Source: Mycobacterium sp. DL592 (GTDB taxonomy: Bacteria; Actinomycetota; Actinomycetes; Mycobacteriales; Mycobacteriaceae). From it: 64,000 nucleotides of DNA. A program made the position numbers and the translations under genes. The DNA lies in assembly GCF_011694515.1 (NCBI RefSeq), contig NZ_CP050192.1:98379-162378 (forward strand), read 5' to 3'. Shown piece after piece: positions 54,797 through 63,848 of this stretch; positions within the stretch are counted from its first letter, which is position 1; every line of letters begins with the position of its first letter. The notes beneath the pieces are model-generated. The model saw only the letters and a program-made list of their open reading frames with translations. It did no database searches and had not been told where the DNA came from.

Positions 54797-56041
54797 ATGA
54801 CCATCACCGATCTTCCCGAGATGCGGCGGCGCAACGCGGCACTGATCGCCGCGGACAACGGCGCCCCGGTACTCGATGTCGTCGTCCCGGTGTACAACGA
54901 GCAGGTCGTCCTGGCCGACTCGATCCACCGGCTGCACCGCTATCTGCGCGAAGACCTTCCGTTCACCTTCCGGATCACGATCGCCGACAACGCGAGCACC
55001 GACGACACCTGGAGTATCGCCACCGGGTTGGCCGCCGAACTGCCGCAGGTGCGGTGTGTGCGTCTGGAGCAGAAAGGTCGCGGCCGGGCGTTACACGCGG
55101 TGTGGTCGTCCTCGGATGCCCCGGTGCTGGCCTATATGGACGTCGATCTGTCCACCGATCTCGCGGCCGTTGCGCCGTTGGTGGCGCCGCTGGTGTCCGG
55201 ACACTCCGACCTCGCGATCGGCACCCGGCTCAGTCGCGGCTCCCGGGTGGTTCGCGGTGCCAAGCGGGAGATCATCTCGCGCTGCTACAACTTCATCCTG
55301 CGCTCAACTCTGTCGGCGAAGTTCTCCGATGCCCAGTGCGGCTTCAAGGCGATCCGCGCCGACGTCGCGGCGGAGCTTCTGCCGCATGTCGAGGACACCG
55401 GCTGGTTCTTCGACACCGAACTGCTGGTGCTCGCCGAACGCAGTGGTTTCCGCATCCACGAAGTTCCCGTCGACTGGATCGACGACCCCGACAGCCGTGT
55501 CGACATCGTCGCCACCGCCATCGCCGACCTGAGGGGAATCGCTCGCTTGGTCAAAGCATTCGGCACCGGGGAGATCCCGGTGCACGCCATCGCGGCGCAG
55601 TTCGGCAACTGCGCGGGTGAAAAGCGGTCGCTGCTGAACCAGAGTGTGCGTTTCGCCGCGATCGGAATCTTGTCGACCGTGGCCTATCTTGCGCTGTTCG
55701 TCGCGCTGCGCCCGATCGGTGCGCAGGGTGCCAACCTCGTCGCGCTGCTGGTGACCGCGGTGGCGAACACGGCCGCCAACCGTCGCTTCACGTTCGGGGT
55801 GCGCGGACGCGCCGGCGTCGGTCGCCACCAGTTCGAGGGTCTCCTGGTGTTCGGTATCGGCCTGGCGTTGACCAGCGGCGCGCTGGCCGTGCTGCACAGT
55901 CTGAGCGAACCCCCGCGGGCGCTCGAGCTCGCGGTGCTGGTCGCGGCCAACCTGGTTGCGACTGTGGTTCGATTTGTTCTGTTGCGCGGCTGGGTGTTTC
56001 ACCCGCGTCGCACCGGTGTGGCCAAGGGAGACCTGCGATGA
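54797..56041 (+). CDS. Polyprenyl-phosphate glycosyltransferase fused to GtrA domain
   Basis: This is a 414-residue fusion. Residues ~25-270 are a GT2 DPM1-like enzyme (V-V-V-P-V-Y-N-E near the start, A-D-N-A-S-T-D-D-T and the metal motif M-D-V-D-L-S-T-D). Residues ~275-400 are a GtrA membrane domain with four helices and the T-A-V-A-N-T-A-A-N-R-R-F-T-F motif. The GT2 part makes a polyprenylphosphate sugar (probably hexose) and the GtrA part probably moves it across the membrane. It feeds the GT39 enzymes on either side. It overlaps the next gene by four bases. Confidence 0.88.
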   Translation: MTITDLPEMRRRNAALIAADNGAPVLDVVVPVYNEQVVLADSIHRLHRYLREDLPFTFRITIADNASTDDTWSIATGLAAELPQVRCVRLEQKGRGRALHAVWSSSDAPVLAYMDVDLSTDLAAVAPLVAPLVSGHSDLAIGTRLSRGSRVVRGAKREIISRCYNFILRSTLSAKFSDAQCGFKAIRADVAAELLPHVEDTGWFFDTELLVLAERSGFRIHEVPVDWIDDPDSRVDIVATAIADLRGIARLVKAFGTGEIPVHAIAAQFGNCAGEKRSLLNQSVRFAAIGILSTVAYLALFVALRPIGAQGANLVALLVTAVANTAANRRFTFGVRGRAGVGRHQFEGLLVFGIGLALTSGALAVLHSLSEPPRALELAVLVAANLVATVVRFVLLRGWVFHPRRTGVAKGDLR

Positions 56042-57933
56042 TCGTCCTCGACGAGATGACTGTGTCGCCGGATGCCGAGCCGACATCACCGGCCCGGCCA
56101 CGGTGGGCGCGTCCCGCGTTGTGGTCGCTGCTGGGCGTGACCGCCGTGCTGTACCTGTGGGGTCTGAGCGCCGCCGGCTGGGCCAACGAGTACTACGCCG
56201 CCGCAGTTCAGGCCGGTACGCAGAGCTGGAAAGCACTGCTGTTCGGCTCGATCGACGCCGGCAATGCGATCACCGTCGACAAGCCGCCCGCCGCGCTGTC
56301 GGTGATGGCACTGTCCGGCCGGATCTTCGGGTTCGGCACGCTGTCGATGCTGGTGCCCCAGGCGCTGATGGGCGTGGGATCGGTGGCCCTGGTCTATGGC
56401 GCGGTGCGCCGGGTCAGCGGTTACGGGGCGGGGCTCCTCGCCGGTGCAGTGCTGGCGCTGACTCCGGTGGCCGCGTTGATGTTCCGTTACAACAATCCCG
56501 ACGCGCTGCTAGTGCTGCTGCTGGTGGCCGCCGGTTACTGCCTCATCCGCAGCCTGGAGGGCAACCCCGGCAGGTGGGTGGCGCTGGCTGGTGTCGCCGT
56601 CGGTTTCGCGTTCCTCACCAAGCTACTGCAGGCACTGCTGATCACACCGGCGCTGGCTCTCGTGGTGCTCGTCGCACTGCCCGGAAGTGTGTGGCACCGA
56701 CTGCGGGTGCTGCTGGTCGGACTGGTCGCGATGATCGTCTCGGCCGGCTGGTATCTGGCGCTGGTGAGCTTGTGGCCCAAAGACTCTCGGCCCTACATCG
56801 GCGGGTCGACCGACAACAGCCTGCTGCAGCTGGCGCTCGGCTACAACGGTCTGGGCCGGGTGTTCGGCGGTGACGGTAACCCGGGCGGCTCGGGGGGCGG
56901 TCCGTCGGAGGGTCCCGGCCCGATGGGTGGTTCGGCGATGTTCGGCGGCTCGACCGGGATCGGCCGGATGTTCGGCGAGTCCATGGGAACCGAGATCTCC
57001 TGGCTGCTGCCCGCTGCCCTGATCGGCCTTCTGGCCGGGCTGTGGTTCACGCGCCGCGCACCACGCACCGATCACACCCGAGCTGCGCTGCTGCTGTGGG
57101 GTGGGTGGCTGGTGGTCACCGCGCTGGTGTTCAGCTTCATGAAGGGGATCATGCATCCCTATTACACGATCGCACTTGCCCCCGCGGTGGCCGCGGTGAT
57201 CGGTATCAGCGTCCGAGAGCTCTGGTGCGGTAGGCAATTCGCCGTCCCCCGTTGGACTCTGGCCGTGATGGTCGCAGCGACCGGGATGTGGAACTTCGTC
57301 CTGCTCGACCGCACGCCGGACTGGCTGCCCTGGCTGCGATGGGTGGTCCTGGCGGGCGCCATCGCGGTGGCCGCGGTGCTGGCCGCCGGTGCGAACCGAC
57401 TCGGCCGCTGGGCTGTCGTCCTCGCCGCGGCGGGGCTGCTCGCCGGCCTCGCGGGCACCTCCGCCTACACCGTGGAGACCGTGCTGAACAATCACGGCGG
57501 TGGCATCCCCGTCTCGGGTCCCAGCCGCGCAGGCACCTCCTTCGGCCCGGGTGGACCAGGTGGGCCCGGTGGCCAAGGGGGTGGCGTTGCGCCCTCGGCC
57601 AACTCCGAACTGAAGTCCCTGGTGGAGAAGTCCGAAAAGCGTTGGGCTGCAGCGACAGTGGGTTCGCACACCGCAGGCAGCCTCGAGCTGGCCACCGGTG
57701 CCTCGGTGATGTCGATCGGAGGCTTCAGCGGCGGGGACAACTCACCCACACTCGAGCAGTTCCAGTCCTACGTCAGTGCCGGGCAAGTCCAGTACTTCAT
57801 CGTCGACGGGTCCGGCGGGCACGGCGGACCGGGGCAACATTCGGGCACTGGTGCGGCGATCACGCAGTGGGTGCAAGAGCATTACACCGCCCAAGACATC
57901 GGCGGCACCGAGGTCTACGACCTGACTGCCTGA
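56038..57933 (+). CDS. GT39/ArnT-type membrane glycosyltransferase, copy 2
   Basis: This is a 631-residue relative of the first copy. The first loop holds A-G-N-A-I-T-V-D-K-P-P and there are about eleven helices. A Gly-rich insert (~280-300) lies between helices, and a second Gly-rich run precedes the C-terminal extracytoplasmic domain. That domain has S-L-E-L-A-T-G-A-S-V-M and S-I-G-G-F-S-G. The two copies share their domain plan and probably glycosylate different acceptors. The overlap of four bases with the GT2-GtrA gene shows tight coupling. It ends two bases before the convergent SulP gene. Confidence 0.85.
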   Translation: MIVLDEMTVSPDAEPTSPARPRWARPALWSLLGVTAVLYLWGLSAAGWANEYYAAAVQAGTQSWKALLFGSIDAGNAITVDKPPAALSVMALSGRIFGFGTLSMLVPQALMGVGSVALVYGAVRRVSGYGAGLLAGAVLALTPVAALMFRYNNPDALLVLLLVAAGYCLIRSLEGNPGRWVALAGVAVGFAFLTKLLQALLITPALALVVLVALPGSVWHRLRVLLVGLVAMIVSAGWYLALVSLWPKDSRPYIGGSTDNSLLQLALGYNGLGRVFGGDGNPGGSGGGPSEGPGPMGGSAMFGGSTGIGRMFGESMGTEISWLLPAALIGLLAGLWFTRRAPRTDHTRAALLLWGGWLVVTALVFSFMKGIMHPYYTIALAPAVAAVIGISVRELWCGRQFAVPRWTLAVMVAATGMWNFVLLDRTPDWLPWLRWVVLAGAIAVAAVLAAGANRLGRWAVVLAAAGLLAGLAGTSAYTVETVLNNHGGGIPVSGPSRAGTSFGPGGPGGPGGQGGGVAPSANSELKSLVEKSEKRWAAATVGSHTAGSLELATGASVMSIGGFSGGDNSPTLEQFQSYVSAGQVQYFIVDGSGGHGGPGQHSGTGAAITQWVQEHYTAQDIGGTEVYDLTA

Positions 57934-57934
57934 C

Positions 57935-59581
57935 TTACGGTCGCAGCGCAGCCACCGCGGCGCGGTTGGTGTCGAACACCTGATGCCCGTCCAGCAGATG
58001 CATGCGGTCGAGATTGGCGGCCAGTTCGGGACGCACCCGCGAGTAGGCGAAGGTGATCGATCGGCCCTGCAGCCACTGCAGTTCCTTGGCCAACGCCTCC
58101 GCGCCGGTGACGTCGACGTCGGTCACCCCCTCCATGTCGAGGATGAACGCCTTCACCGGATGGGGTGCGGCCTTGACCGCGCGGCGGATCGCCGCACTCA
58201 GAGTCTGGGCGTTACCGAAGAAGATCGGCGCGGCGAAGCGCATCGCGACCAAGCCCGGCACGGTTTCGCCGATGTCGTCGTGGCCGACGGTGAGCGACAC
58301 GTGCGGATCATCGGAGCCCTGCAGCACGTCGACGGCGGGGCGAGCAGCCTTGCGCAGCAAGTTGATCAACGACAGGAGGAAGGCCAGGACGATACCTGCC
58401 AGCGGCCCGATGAGCAGCACACCAAGGAAACATGTTGCGCCGATGAGGAATTCGAACTGCGACAGCTCCCACAGGTGGCGGAACTCGCGGATTCCGATCA
58501 GCTTGGCCACCGACACCCCGACAATAGCGCCGATTGCGGGCGACGGAATGTCGGCGAGGAGCCCGGCGCCGAACAGCAACATTGCCAACGCTCCGCCGGC
58601 CATCACCAGCAGCGGAAGTTGCGTGCGGGATCCGGCCTGATCCATGGCCGCAGCCCGCGACGTCGACGATCCGACGGTGAAACCTGAGGACAATCCGGAG
58701 GCGACGTTGGCCGCACCGAAGGCCAGTAGGTCGCGGTCCGGCGACGTGCGATAGCCGTACTTGTCGGCATAGGAACGGGCCAGCAGCAGCCCCTCACCGA
58801 CCGTCACGGTGGTGATCGCGATCGCGGGCAGAATCACCGAGATCCATTGCGAGAACGACAGATGCGGAACTGCGAGCACCGGTGGGCCGGACGGCACCGA
58901 GCCCAGTACCGACACGCCCTTGGCGGGCAGATGCAGCAGCGTCGAGGCGACAGTGGCAAGCACCAGCACGATCAGCGCCCACGGCACCGCAGGCCAGCGC
59001 CGCCGGGCCGGCACCAGCACCGCGACGGCAGCGGTCCCCAGCGCCAGCGACCACCAGTGCACGGTGCCGAGCTTGGTGACCAGTTGCACCAGGCGTTCGA
59101 AGAACTCCGCCCCGCTCGGCACCTTGATCCCCATGATCTTGGCGATCTGGCTGAGCAGGATGTCGGTGGCCAACCCGCCGACGAATCCGATGAGGATCGG
59201 TTTGGACAAGAAGTCCGCCAGGAACCCCAGCCGGAACACCGCGCAGGTGAGGAACAACAGCCCGCCGACGATCGCCTGCGCGGCCGCCATCGCCGCGTAC
59301 TGCCCGCTGCCTGCGGGCGCCAGCCCCGTCAGCGCCGAGCCCACCAGTGCGGCCGCCGCGGCGTCGGGAGCGGCGACCAGATGGCGTGAGGATGCCAGCA
59401 GGGCGAAGGCCACCGACGGCAGCACCAGCGCGTAGAGCCCGGCGGTCGGCGGCAGCCCGGCGATCTGGGCGTATCCGATGTTGAGCGGTAACGCGATCGC
59501 CAGCAGCGTGACACCGGCCAGAACCTCGGTTCCGACGTTGCCTCTGGTGAGGCCGGGCAGCACGTTCATCGGCGCAATCAT
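57935..59581 (-). CDS. SulP-family anion transporter with STAS domain
   Basis: This 548-residue transporter has ~12 helices, with A-L-P-L-N-I-G-Y-A-Q-I-A-G-L-P-P-T-A-G-L-Y in the first helices and a C-terminal STAS domain (~430-548). The STAS motif reads M-E-G-V-T-D-V-D-V-T-G, with Thr in the position where Ser or Thr is usual. Such proteins move sulfate, bicarbonate or other anions with cations. The nearby alkyl-sulfatase makes sulfate a reasonable guess, but bicarbonate transporters look the same. Confidence 0.85.
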   Translation of the reverse strand: MIAPMNVLPGLTRGNVGTEVLAGVTLLAIALPLNIGYAQIAGLPPTAGLYALVLPSVAFALLASSRHLVAAPDAAAAALVGSALTGLAPAGSGQYAAMAAAQAIVGGLLFLTCAVFRLGFLADFLSKPILIGFVGGLATDILLSQIAKIMGIKVPSGAEFFERLVQLVTKLGTVHWWSLALGTAAVAVLVPARRRWPAVPWALIVLVLATVASTLLHLPAKGVSVLGSVPSGPPVLAVPHLSFSQWISVILPAIAITTVTVGEGLLLARSYADKYGYRTSPDRDLLAFGAANVASGLSSGFTVGSSTSRAAAMDQAGSRTQLPLLVMAGGALAMLLFGAGLLADIPSPAIGAIVGVSVAKLIGIREFRHLWELSQFEFLIGATCFLGVLLIGPLAGIVLAFLLSLINLLRKAARPAVDVLQGSDDPHVSLTVGHDDIGETVPGLVAMRFAAPIFFGNAQTLSAAIRRAVKAAPHPVKAFILDMEGVTDVDVTGAEALAKELQWLQGRSITFAYSRVRPELAANLDRMHLLDGHQVFDTNRAAVAALRP

Positions 59582-59619
59582 GAGCTACCCGGGCAGCCGA
59601 CGCGCGGCAATTGGCCGAC

Positions 59620-60918
59620 CTATGTGGCGCTCGGTTCCACCCGAAGCCGGCGGCCGGTGCGCCGTCGGTAGACGTATTCGAAGGCGAAGCTGACCGCCAG
59701 CACGCCCAGCAACGTGATCCAGGTGCTGGCCGGTCCGGTGCGGACCGTATAAGCGAGCAGAAGGACGAACAACGCCAGATTGAGCAGCACGGCGGTGACG
59801 AGCAATGCCGGTTTGGCGCCGGTCTGTCGCCACACTCGCAGATGTCCCAGGCTGACCGTGCCATACACGATCAGGAACGCCAGGCTGGCCATCTGGCCGA
59901 CGGCGGCCAGCGGGAAGAACAACACGAACAGAGCGGTCAACCCCGCGGCGGTGAACAAACCGGCGGTGCCGCCGTGCCACACCCCGCGAGCGAAACTGCT
60001 CGGCATCTCACCGGTCTTCGCCACCGTGAAGGCGAGGTTGGCATCACCGAACATGGTGGCGTTCACACCGGACGCCGTGGCCAACAGCGCGGCAAGCCCG
60101 ATGACGATGAAACCGGCTCGGCCGAGCACCCCGCGCGCCGCCTCGGACAGGACGTGTCCCTGGCTGGCATCCATCGCGGGCAGCGTCATCGTCATCACCA
60201 CCAGCGAGCCCACCACCACGTAGACCGCGACCACGATGGCCAGCGCAGTGAACATCGCACGCGGCAGTTCGCGAGCCGGGTCGCGCATGTCTCCGGCGGA
60301 GTTGGTGACCACTCCGAAGCCCTCGTAGGTGACGTAGAGCAGGCCTGCGGCGAACAGCACCCCGATGAACGAGTGGTCGGTGTTGTGGCTGAAACGGGCC
60401 GGATCCGCTTTCGCCGCGGCGAAGGCGACGAACACGACGAGGATGACGAGCTCCACGCCGACGACCACGATTTCGGAACGTGCGACGAGCTTGTTGCCCA
60501 CCAGGTTCACCGCGACGACGGCGGCGATGAGCCCGATCCCGACCGCCTTGCCCGCCCAGTCCGGCGTATGCCAGGGCAACAGCGCCAGCAGGTAGCCGGC
60601 GAATCCCGATGCGTAGAGGGCCATCGCGATGATCCAGCCGAGGAACTGGAAGACGTTGAGCCCACCCGCGACGATGCCGTCGCCGAAACAGCGGATCAGG
60701 AACTGTGCGGCGCCGCCGCGGCTGGGATAGACCGCGCCGAGCTTGGCGTAGGAGTACACGCTGAAGACCGACACCACTCCACCGATGAGGAAGGCGACCG
60801 GCAGCCAGACTCCCGCTGTGGTGGAGGCCAGGCCGAGCAGTGTGTACAGGCCGGCGCCCATCATGCCGCCGACACCGATCGCCGTTGCCCCGGCGACAGT
60901 GATCGATGCTTTGGCCAT
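59620..60918 (-). CDS. APC-family amino acid permease
   Basis: This 432-residue transporter has 12 helices. It has G-V-G-G-M-M-G-A-G-L-Y in helix 1, the Y-P-S-R-G-G-A-A-Q-F-L-I segment and T-Y-E-G-F-G-V-V-T-N in helix 6. The substrate is unknown. It differs clearly from the other APC member at 29340-30797. It lies divergent from the alkyl-sulfatase with 67 bases between starts. It lies 38 bases upstream of SulP on the same strand, so these two may be co-transcribed. Confidence 0.84.
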   Translation of the reverse strand: MAKASITVAGATAIGVGGMMGAGLYTLLGLASTTAGVWLPVAFLIGGVVSVFSVYSYAKLGAVYPSRGGAAQFLIRCFGDGIVAGGLNVFQFLGWIIAMALYASGFAGYLLALLPWHTPDWAGKAVGIGLIAAVVAVNLVGNKLVARSEIVVVGVELVILVVFVAFAAAKADPARFSHNTDHSFIGVLFAAGLLYVTYEGFGVVTNSAGDMRDPARELPRAMFTALAIVVAVYVVVGSLVVMTMTLPAMDASQGHVLSEAARGVLGRAGFIVIGLAALLATASGVNATMFGDANLAFTVAKTGEMPSSFARGVWHGGTAGLFTAAGLTALFVLFFPLAAVGQMASLAFLIVYGTVSLGHLRVWRQTGAKPALLVTAVLLNLALFVLLLAYTVRTGPASTWITLLGVLAVSFAFEYVYRRRTGRRLRVEPSAT

Positions 60919-60985
60919 CGTGCATGTCTACCCGCCGCCGATCTGGTCGACTATCGGGACCCTGTCTTCTGGAAGGATTCGAGCC

Positions 60986-62863
60986 ATGGAGCACAAACCG
61001 CCCGCAGCCGCCATCGAAGCCGCCCACGCCGAGCATCTGCAGTCCCTTCCGTTCGAGGACACCGCCGACTTTGACGACGCCGACCGCGGCTTCCTCGCCG
61101 CACTGCAGCCGTGCGTGGTCACCGCCGCCGACGGCCGGGTGGTGTGGGACAACGACGTCTACGACTTCCTCGGCGGTGACGCGCCGACATCGGTGCATCC
61201 CAGCCTGTGGCGGCAGTCCATCCTGGCGGCCAAGCAGGGCCTCTACGAGGTGGTCGAAGGTATCTACCAGGTCCGTGGTCTGGACCTGTCGAACATCAGC
61301 TTCATCGAGGGTGACACCGGCGTCATCGTCATCGACCCGTTGATCTCGACCGAGACCGCGGCCGCGGCGCTGGCGCTCTACCGCGCCCACCGCGGCGATC
61401 GCCCCGTGGTGGCGGTCATCTATACCCACAGCCATGTCGACCACTTCGGCGGCGTGCTCGGTGTGACGACCCAGGCCGACGTCGACGCCGGCAAGGTCGC
61501 GGTGATCGCCCCGGAGGGCTTCGTCGAGCACGCCGTGCAGGAGAACGTCTACGCCGGCACCGCGATGGCGCGGCGCGCCTCGTACATGTACGGCACCCTG
61601 CTCGAGCGCGGCCCGCAAGGCCAGGTCGGTTGCGGGCTCGGGCAGCAGACGTCCACCGGTGAGGTGGCCATCATCGTGCCCACCATCGACATCAGTGTCA
61701 CCGGTGAGACACACACCATCGACGGCGTCGAGATCGAGTTCCAGATGGCACCCGGCACCGAGGCCCCTGCCGAGATGCATTTCTACTTTCCGCAGTTCCG
61801 TGCGCTGTGCATGGCCGAGAACGCCACCCACAACCTGCACAACCTGCTGACGCTGCGCGGCGCACTGGTTCGCGATCCGCACGCCTGGTCGGGGTATCTC
61901 ACCGAAGCCATCGACAGCTTCGCCGACCGCACCGACGTCGTCTTCGCCTCCCACCACTGGCCCACGTGGGGCCACGACAACATCGTGGAATTCCTGTCGC
62001 TGCAACGCGATCTGTACGCATACCTACATGACCAGACGTTGCGACAGCTCAACCAGGGTTACACCGGCATCGAGATCGCCGAGACCTTCCAGATGCCGCC
62101 CGCGCTGCACAAGGCATGGCATGCACACGGCTACTACGGTTCGGTCAGCCACAACGTCAAGGCCGTCTACCAGCGCTACATGGGCTGGTTCGACGGCAAC
62201 CCCGGCCGGCTCTGGGCGCATCCGCCGGAGGCCATCGGGCCGCGTTACGTCGAAGCGATGGGCGGCGTCGACCGAGTCGTCGAGATCGCCCGCTCGGCCT
62301 TCGACTCAGGCGATTTCCGCTGGGCAGCAACACTTCTCGACCACGCCATCTTCACCGACCAGAACCACGCCGGGGCACGTGACCTGTACGCCGACACCCT
62401 CGAGCAGCTGGGCTACGGCGCCGAGTGCGCAACGTGGCGCAACTTCTTCCTGTCCGGGGCGACCGAGTTGCGGGACGGCAACTTCGGCACTCCGGTCGGC
62501 GCCAACTCGAAGGCGATGATGGCGCAACTGACGCCGCAGCAGATCTTCGACACTCTGGCGATCAATGTGAACGGGCCCCGAGCCTGGGATCTCGACGTCG
62601 CCATCGACATCACGTTCACCGACCTCGCCACCAACTACCGCCTGGCACTGCGCAACGGTGTGCTGGTCTACCGCAAGAGCGACGCCGACCCCTCGACCGC
62701 CGACACCACCGTCACGCTGGCCACCAAGATGCGGTTACTGGCCGCCGCCGCAGGCGATTTCACCTCGCCGGGGCTGGAGATAAGCGGCGATCCGCAGACG
62801 CTGCAGGCGCTGCTCGGTGCGCTCGACCGGCCCGACCCAGGTTTCAACATCATCACGCCGTAG
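60986..62863 (+). CDS. Alkyl/aryl-sulfatase, SdsA1-like metallo-beta-lactamase enzyme
   Basis: This 625-residue enzyme starts at ATG 60986 with the ribosome site GGAAGG. The N-terminal metallo-beta-lactamase domain has T-H-S-H-V-D-H (H148, H150, D152, H153), which binds two zinc ions. Then come the dimerisation domain with the A-L-H-K-A-W-H-A-H-G-Y-Y-G-S family segment (~370-390) and a C-terminal SCP2-like fatty-binding domain (~510-625). Such enzymes cleave sulfate from long alkyl sulfates such as SDS, providing carbon and sulfur. No signal peptide is visible, which is usual for cytoplasmic members. It diverges from the APC permease. Confidence 0.92.
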   Translation: MEHKPPAAAIEAAHAEHLQSLPFEDTADFDDADRGFLAALQPCVVTAADGRVVWDNDVYDFLGGDAPTSVHPSLWRQSILAAKQGLYEVVEGIYQVRGLDLSNISFIEGDTGVIVIDPLISTETAAAALALYRAHRGDRPVVAVIYTHSHVDHFGGVLGVTTQADVDAGKVAVIAPEGFVEHAVQENVYAGTAMARRASYMYGTLLERGPQGQVGCGLGQQTSTGEVAIIVPTIDISVTGETHTIDGVEIEFQMAPGTEAPAEMHFYFPQFRALCMAENATHNLHNLLTLRGALVRDPHAWSGYLTEAIDSFADRTDVVFASHHWPTWGHDNIVEFLSLQRDLYAYLHDQTLRQLNQGYTGIEIAETFQMPPALHKAWHAHGYYGSVSHNVKAVYQRYMGWFDGNPGRLWAHPPEAIGPRYVEAMGGVDRVVEIARSAFDSGDFRWAATLLDHAIFTDQNHAGARDLYADTLEQLGYGAECATWRNFFLSGATELRDGNFGTPVGANSKAMMAQLTPQQIFDTLAINVNGPRAWDLDVAIDITFTDLATNYRLALRNGVLVYRKSDADPSTADTTVTLATKMRLLAAAAGDFTSPGLEISGDPQTLQALLGALDRPDPGFNIITP

Positions 62864-62873
62864 GTGCCACACC

Positions 62874-63848
62874 TCAGGAGACGTCGATGACGACCTTGCC
62901 CACCGCCTTGCGGTCTGCGACGTAGCGCAGCGCGGCCGCGGCCTGGTCCAGCGGGAAGCGGGCCCCGATGTAGGGCCGCAGCTTGCCTTCGGCGAACAAC
63001 GCGGCGAGTTCGGCGTCGTCGCGCCCGATCTGGTCGGGATAGTCGTCGGCGAACGTGCGAATCTCCATGCCCAGCAAGGTGATTCCCTTGAGCATCACCA
63101 GGTTCAGCGGGATCGCGGGGATCTCGCCAGCGGCATAGCCGAGCGTGACGAACCGGCCACCGCGGCCCAGGCCGCGCAGTGCTGGCTCGGAGTACCTACC
63201 GCCCACCGGATCGAGCACCACCTGGGCACCAGCCGGACCGGTGATCTCCTTGAGCCGCGCCTTGAGGTCCTCGCGGTCGTAGTCGATGCATGCCGCCGCC
63301 CCGCGCTGCCTGCACACGTCGAGCTTCTCCGGACCTGAGGCGGCAGCGATCACCTTGGCGCCCATCAGCACTGCGATATCGAGGGCCGCCAAGCCGACGC
63401 CGCCCGCTGCACCCAGGACGACCACCCAGTCGCCGGGTTTCACCGGAGCCACTGTGCGCAGGGTGTAGTAGGCGGTGCGGTTGGTGACGCCGAACGCCGC
63501 CGCGTCGGCGTAGTCCACCCCGTCGGGGATCGGAGCCAGCCCGCGGGCGTCGAGCACCGCCAGCTCGGCGAAGGCGCCGACGAACGTCGTCGCCGACACC
63601 CGGTCACCGGGCTTGTAGTCCACACCGTCACCGACGGCCAACACGTCACCGGCCATCTCGCTGCCCGGGCTGAACGGCGGCGGAACCTTGATCTGATACT
63701 TACCGGCGATCAGCAGCACGTCGGGATAGTTCACCGCCGCGGCGCGCACCTTCACCACCACCTGGCCGGGTCCCGGTGTCAGATCGGGCAATTCGTCGAG
63801 GACCAGATCCTCCGGCGTGCCGTACTCCCGGCAGACGACGGCGCGCAT
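62874..63848 (-). CDS. NADPH:quinone oxidoreductase family protein, copy 2
   Basis: This 324-residue zinc-free medium-chain reductase has V-N-Y-P-D-V-L-L-I-A-G-K-Y near the start. The nucleotide motif is L-G-A-A-G-G-V-G-L-A-A-L (~145-156) and a C-terminal pattern F-P-L-D-Q-A-A-A-A-L follows. It is clearly distinct from the first copy at 20325-21308. Its ATG shares one base with the TetR-type stop (TGATG), so the two are co-translated and the regulator probably controls its partner. Confidence 0.9.
   Translation of the reverse strand: MRAVVCREYGTPEDLVLDELPDLTPGPGQVVVKVRAAAVNYPDVLLIAGKYQIKVPPPFSPGSEMAGDVLAVGDGVDYKPGDRVSATTFVGAFAELAVLDARGLAPIPDGVDYADAAAFGVTNRTAYYTLRTVAPVKPGDWVVVLGAAGGVGLAALDIAVLMGAKVIAAASGPEKLDVCRQRGAAACIDYDREDLKARLKEITGPAGAQVVLDPVGGRYSEPALRGLGRGGRFVTLGYAAGEIPAIPLNLVMLKGITLLGMEIRTFADDYPDQIGRDDAELAALFAEGKLRPYIGARFPLDQAAAALRYVADRKAVGKVVIDVS

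Noticed and set aside
60785..60985. Upstream extension of the alkyl-sulfatase
   Set aside because: It would overlap the divergent APC permease start and has no family sequence. The ATG 60986 has a proper ribosome site.
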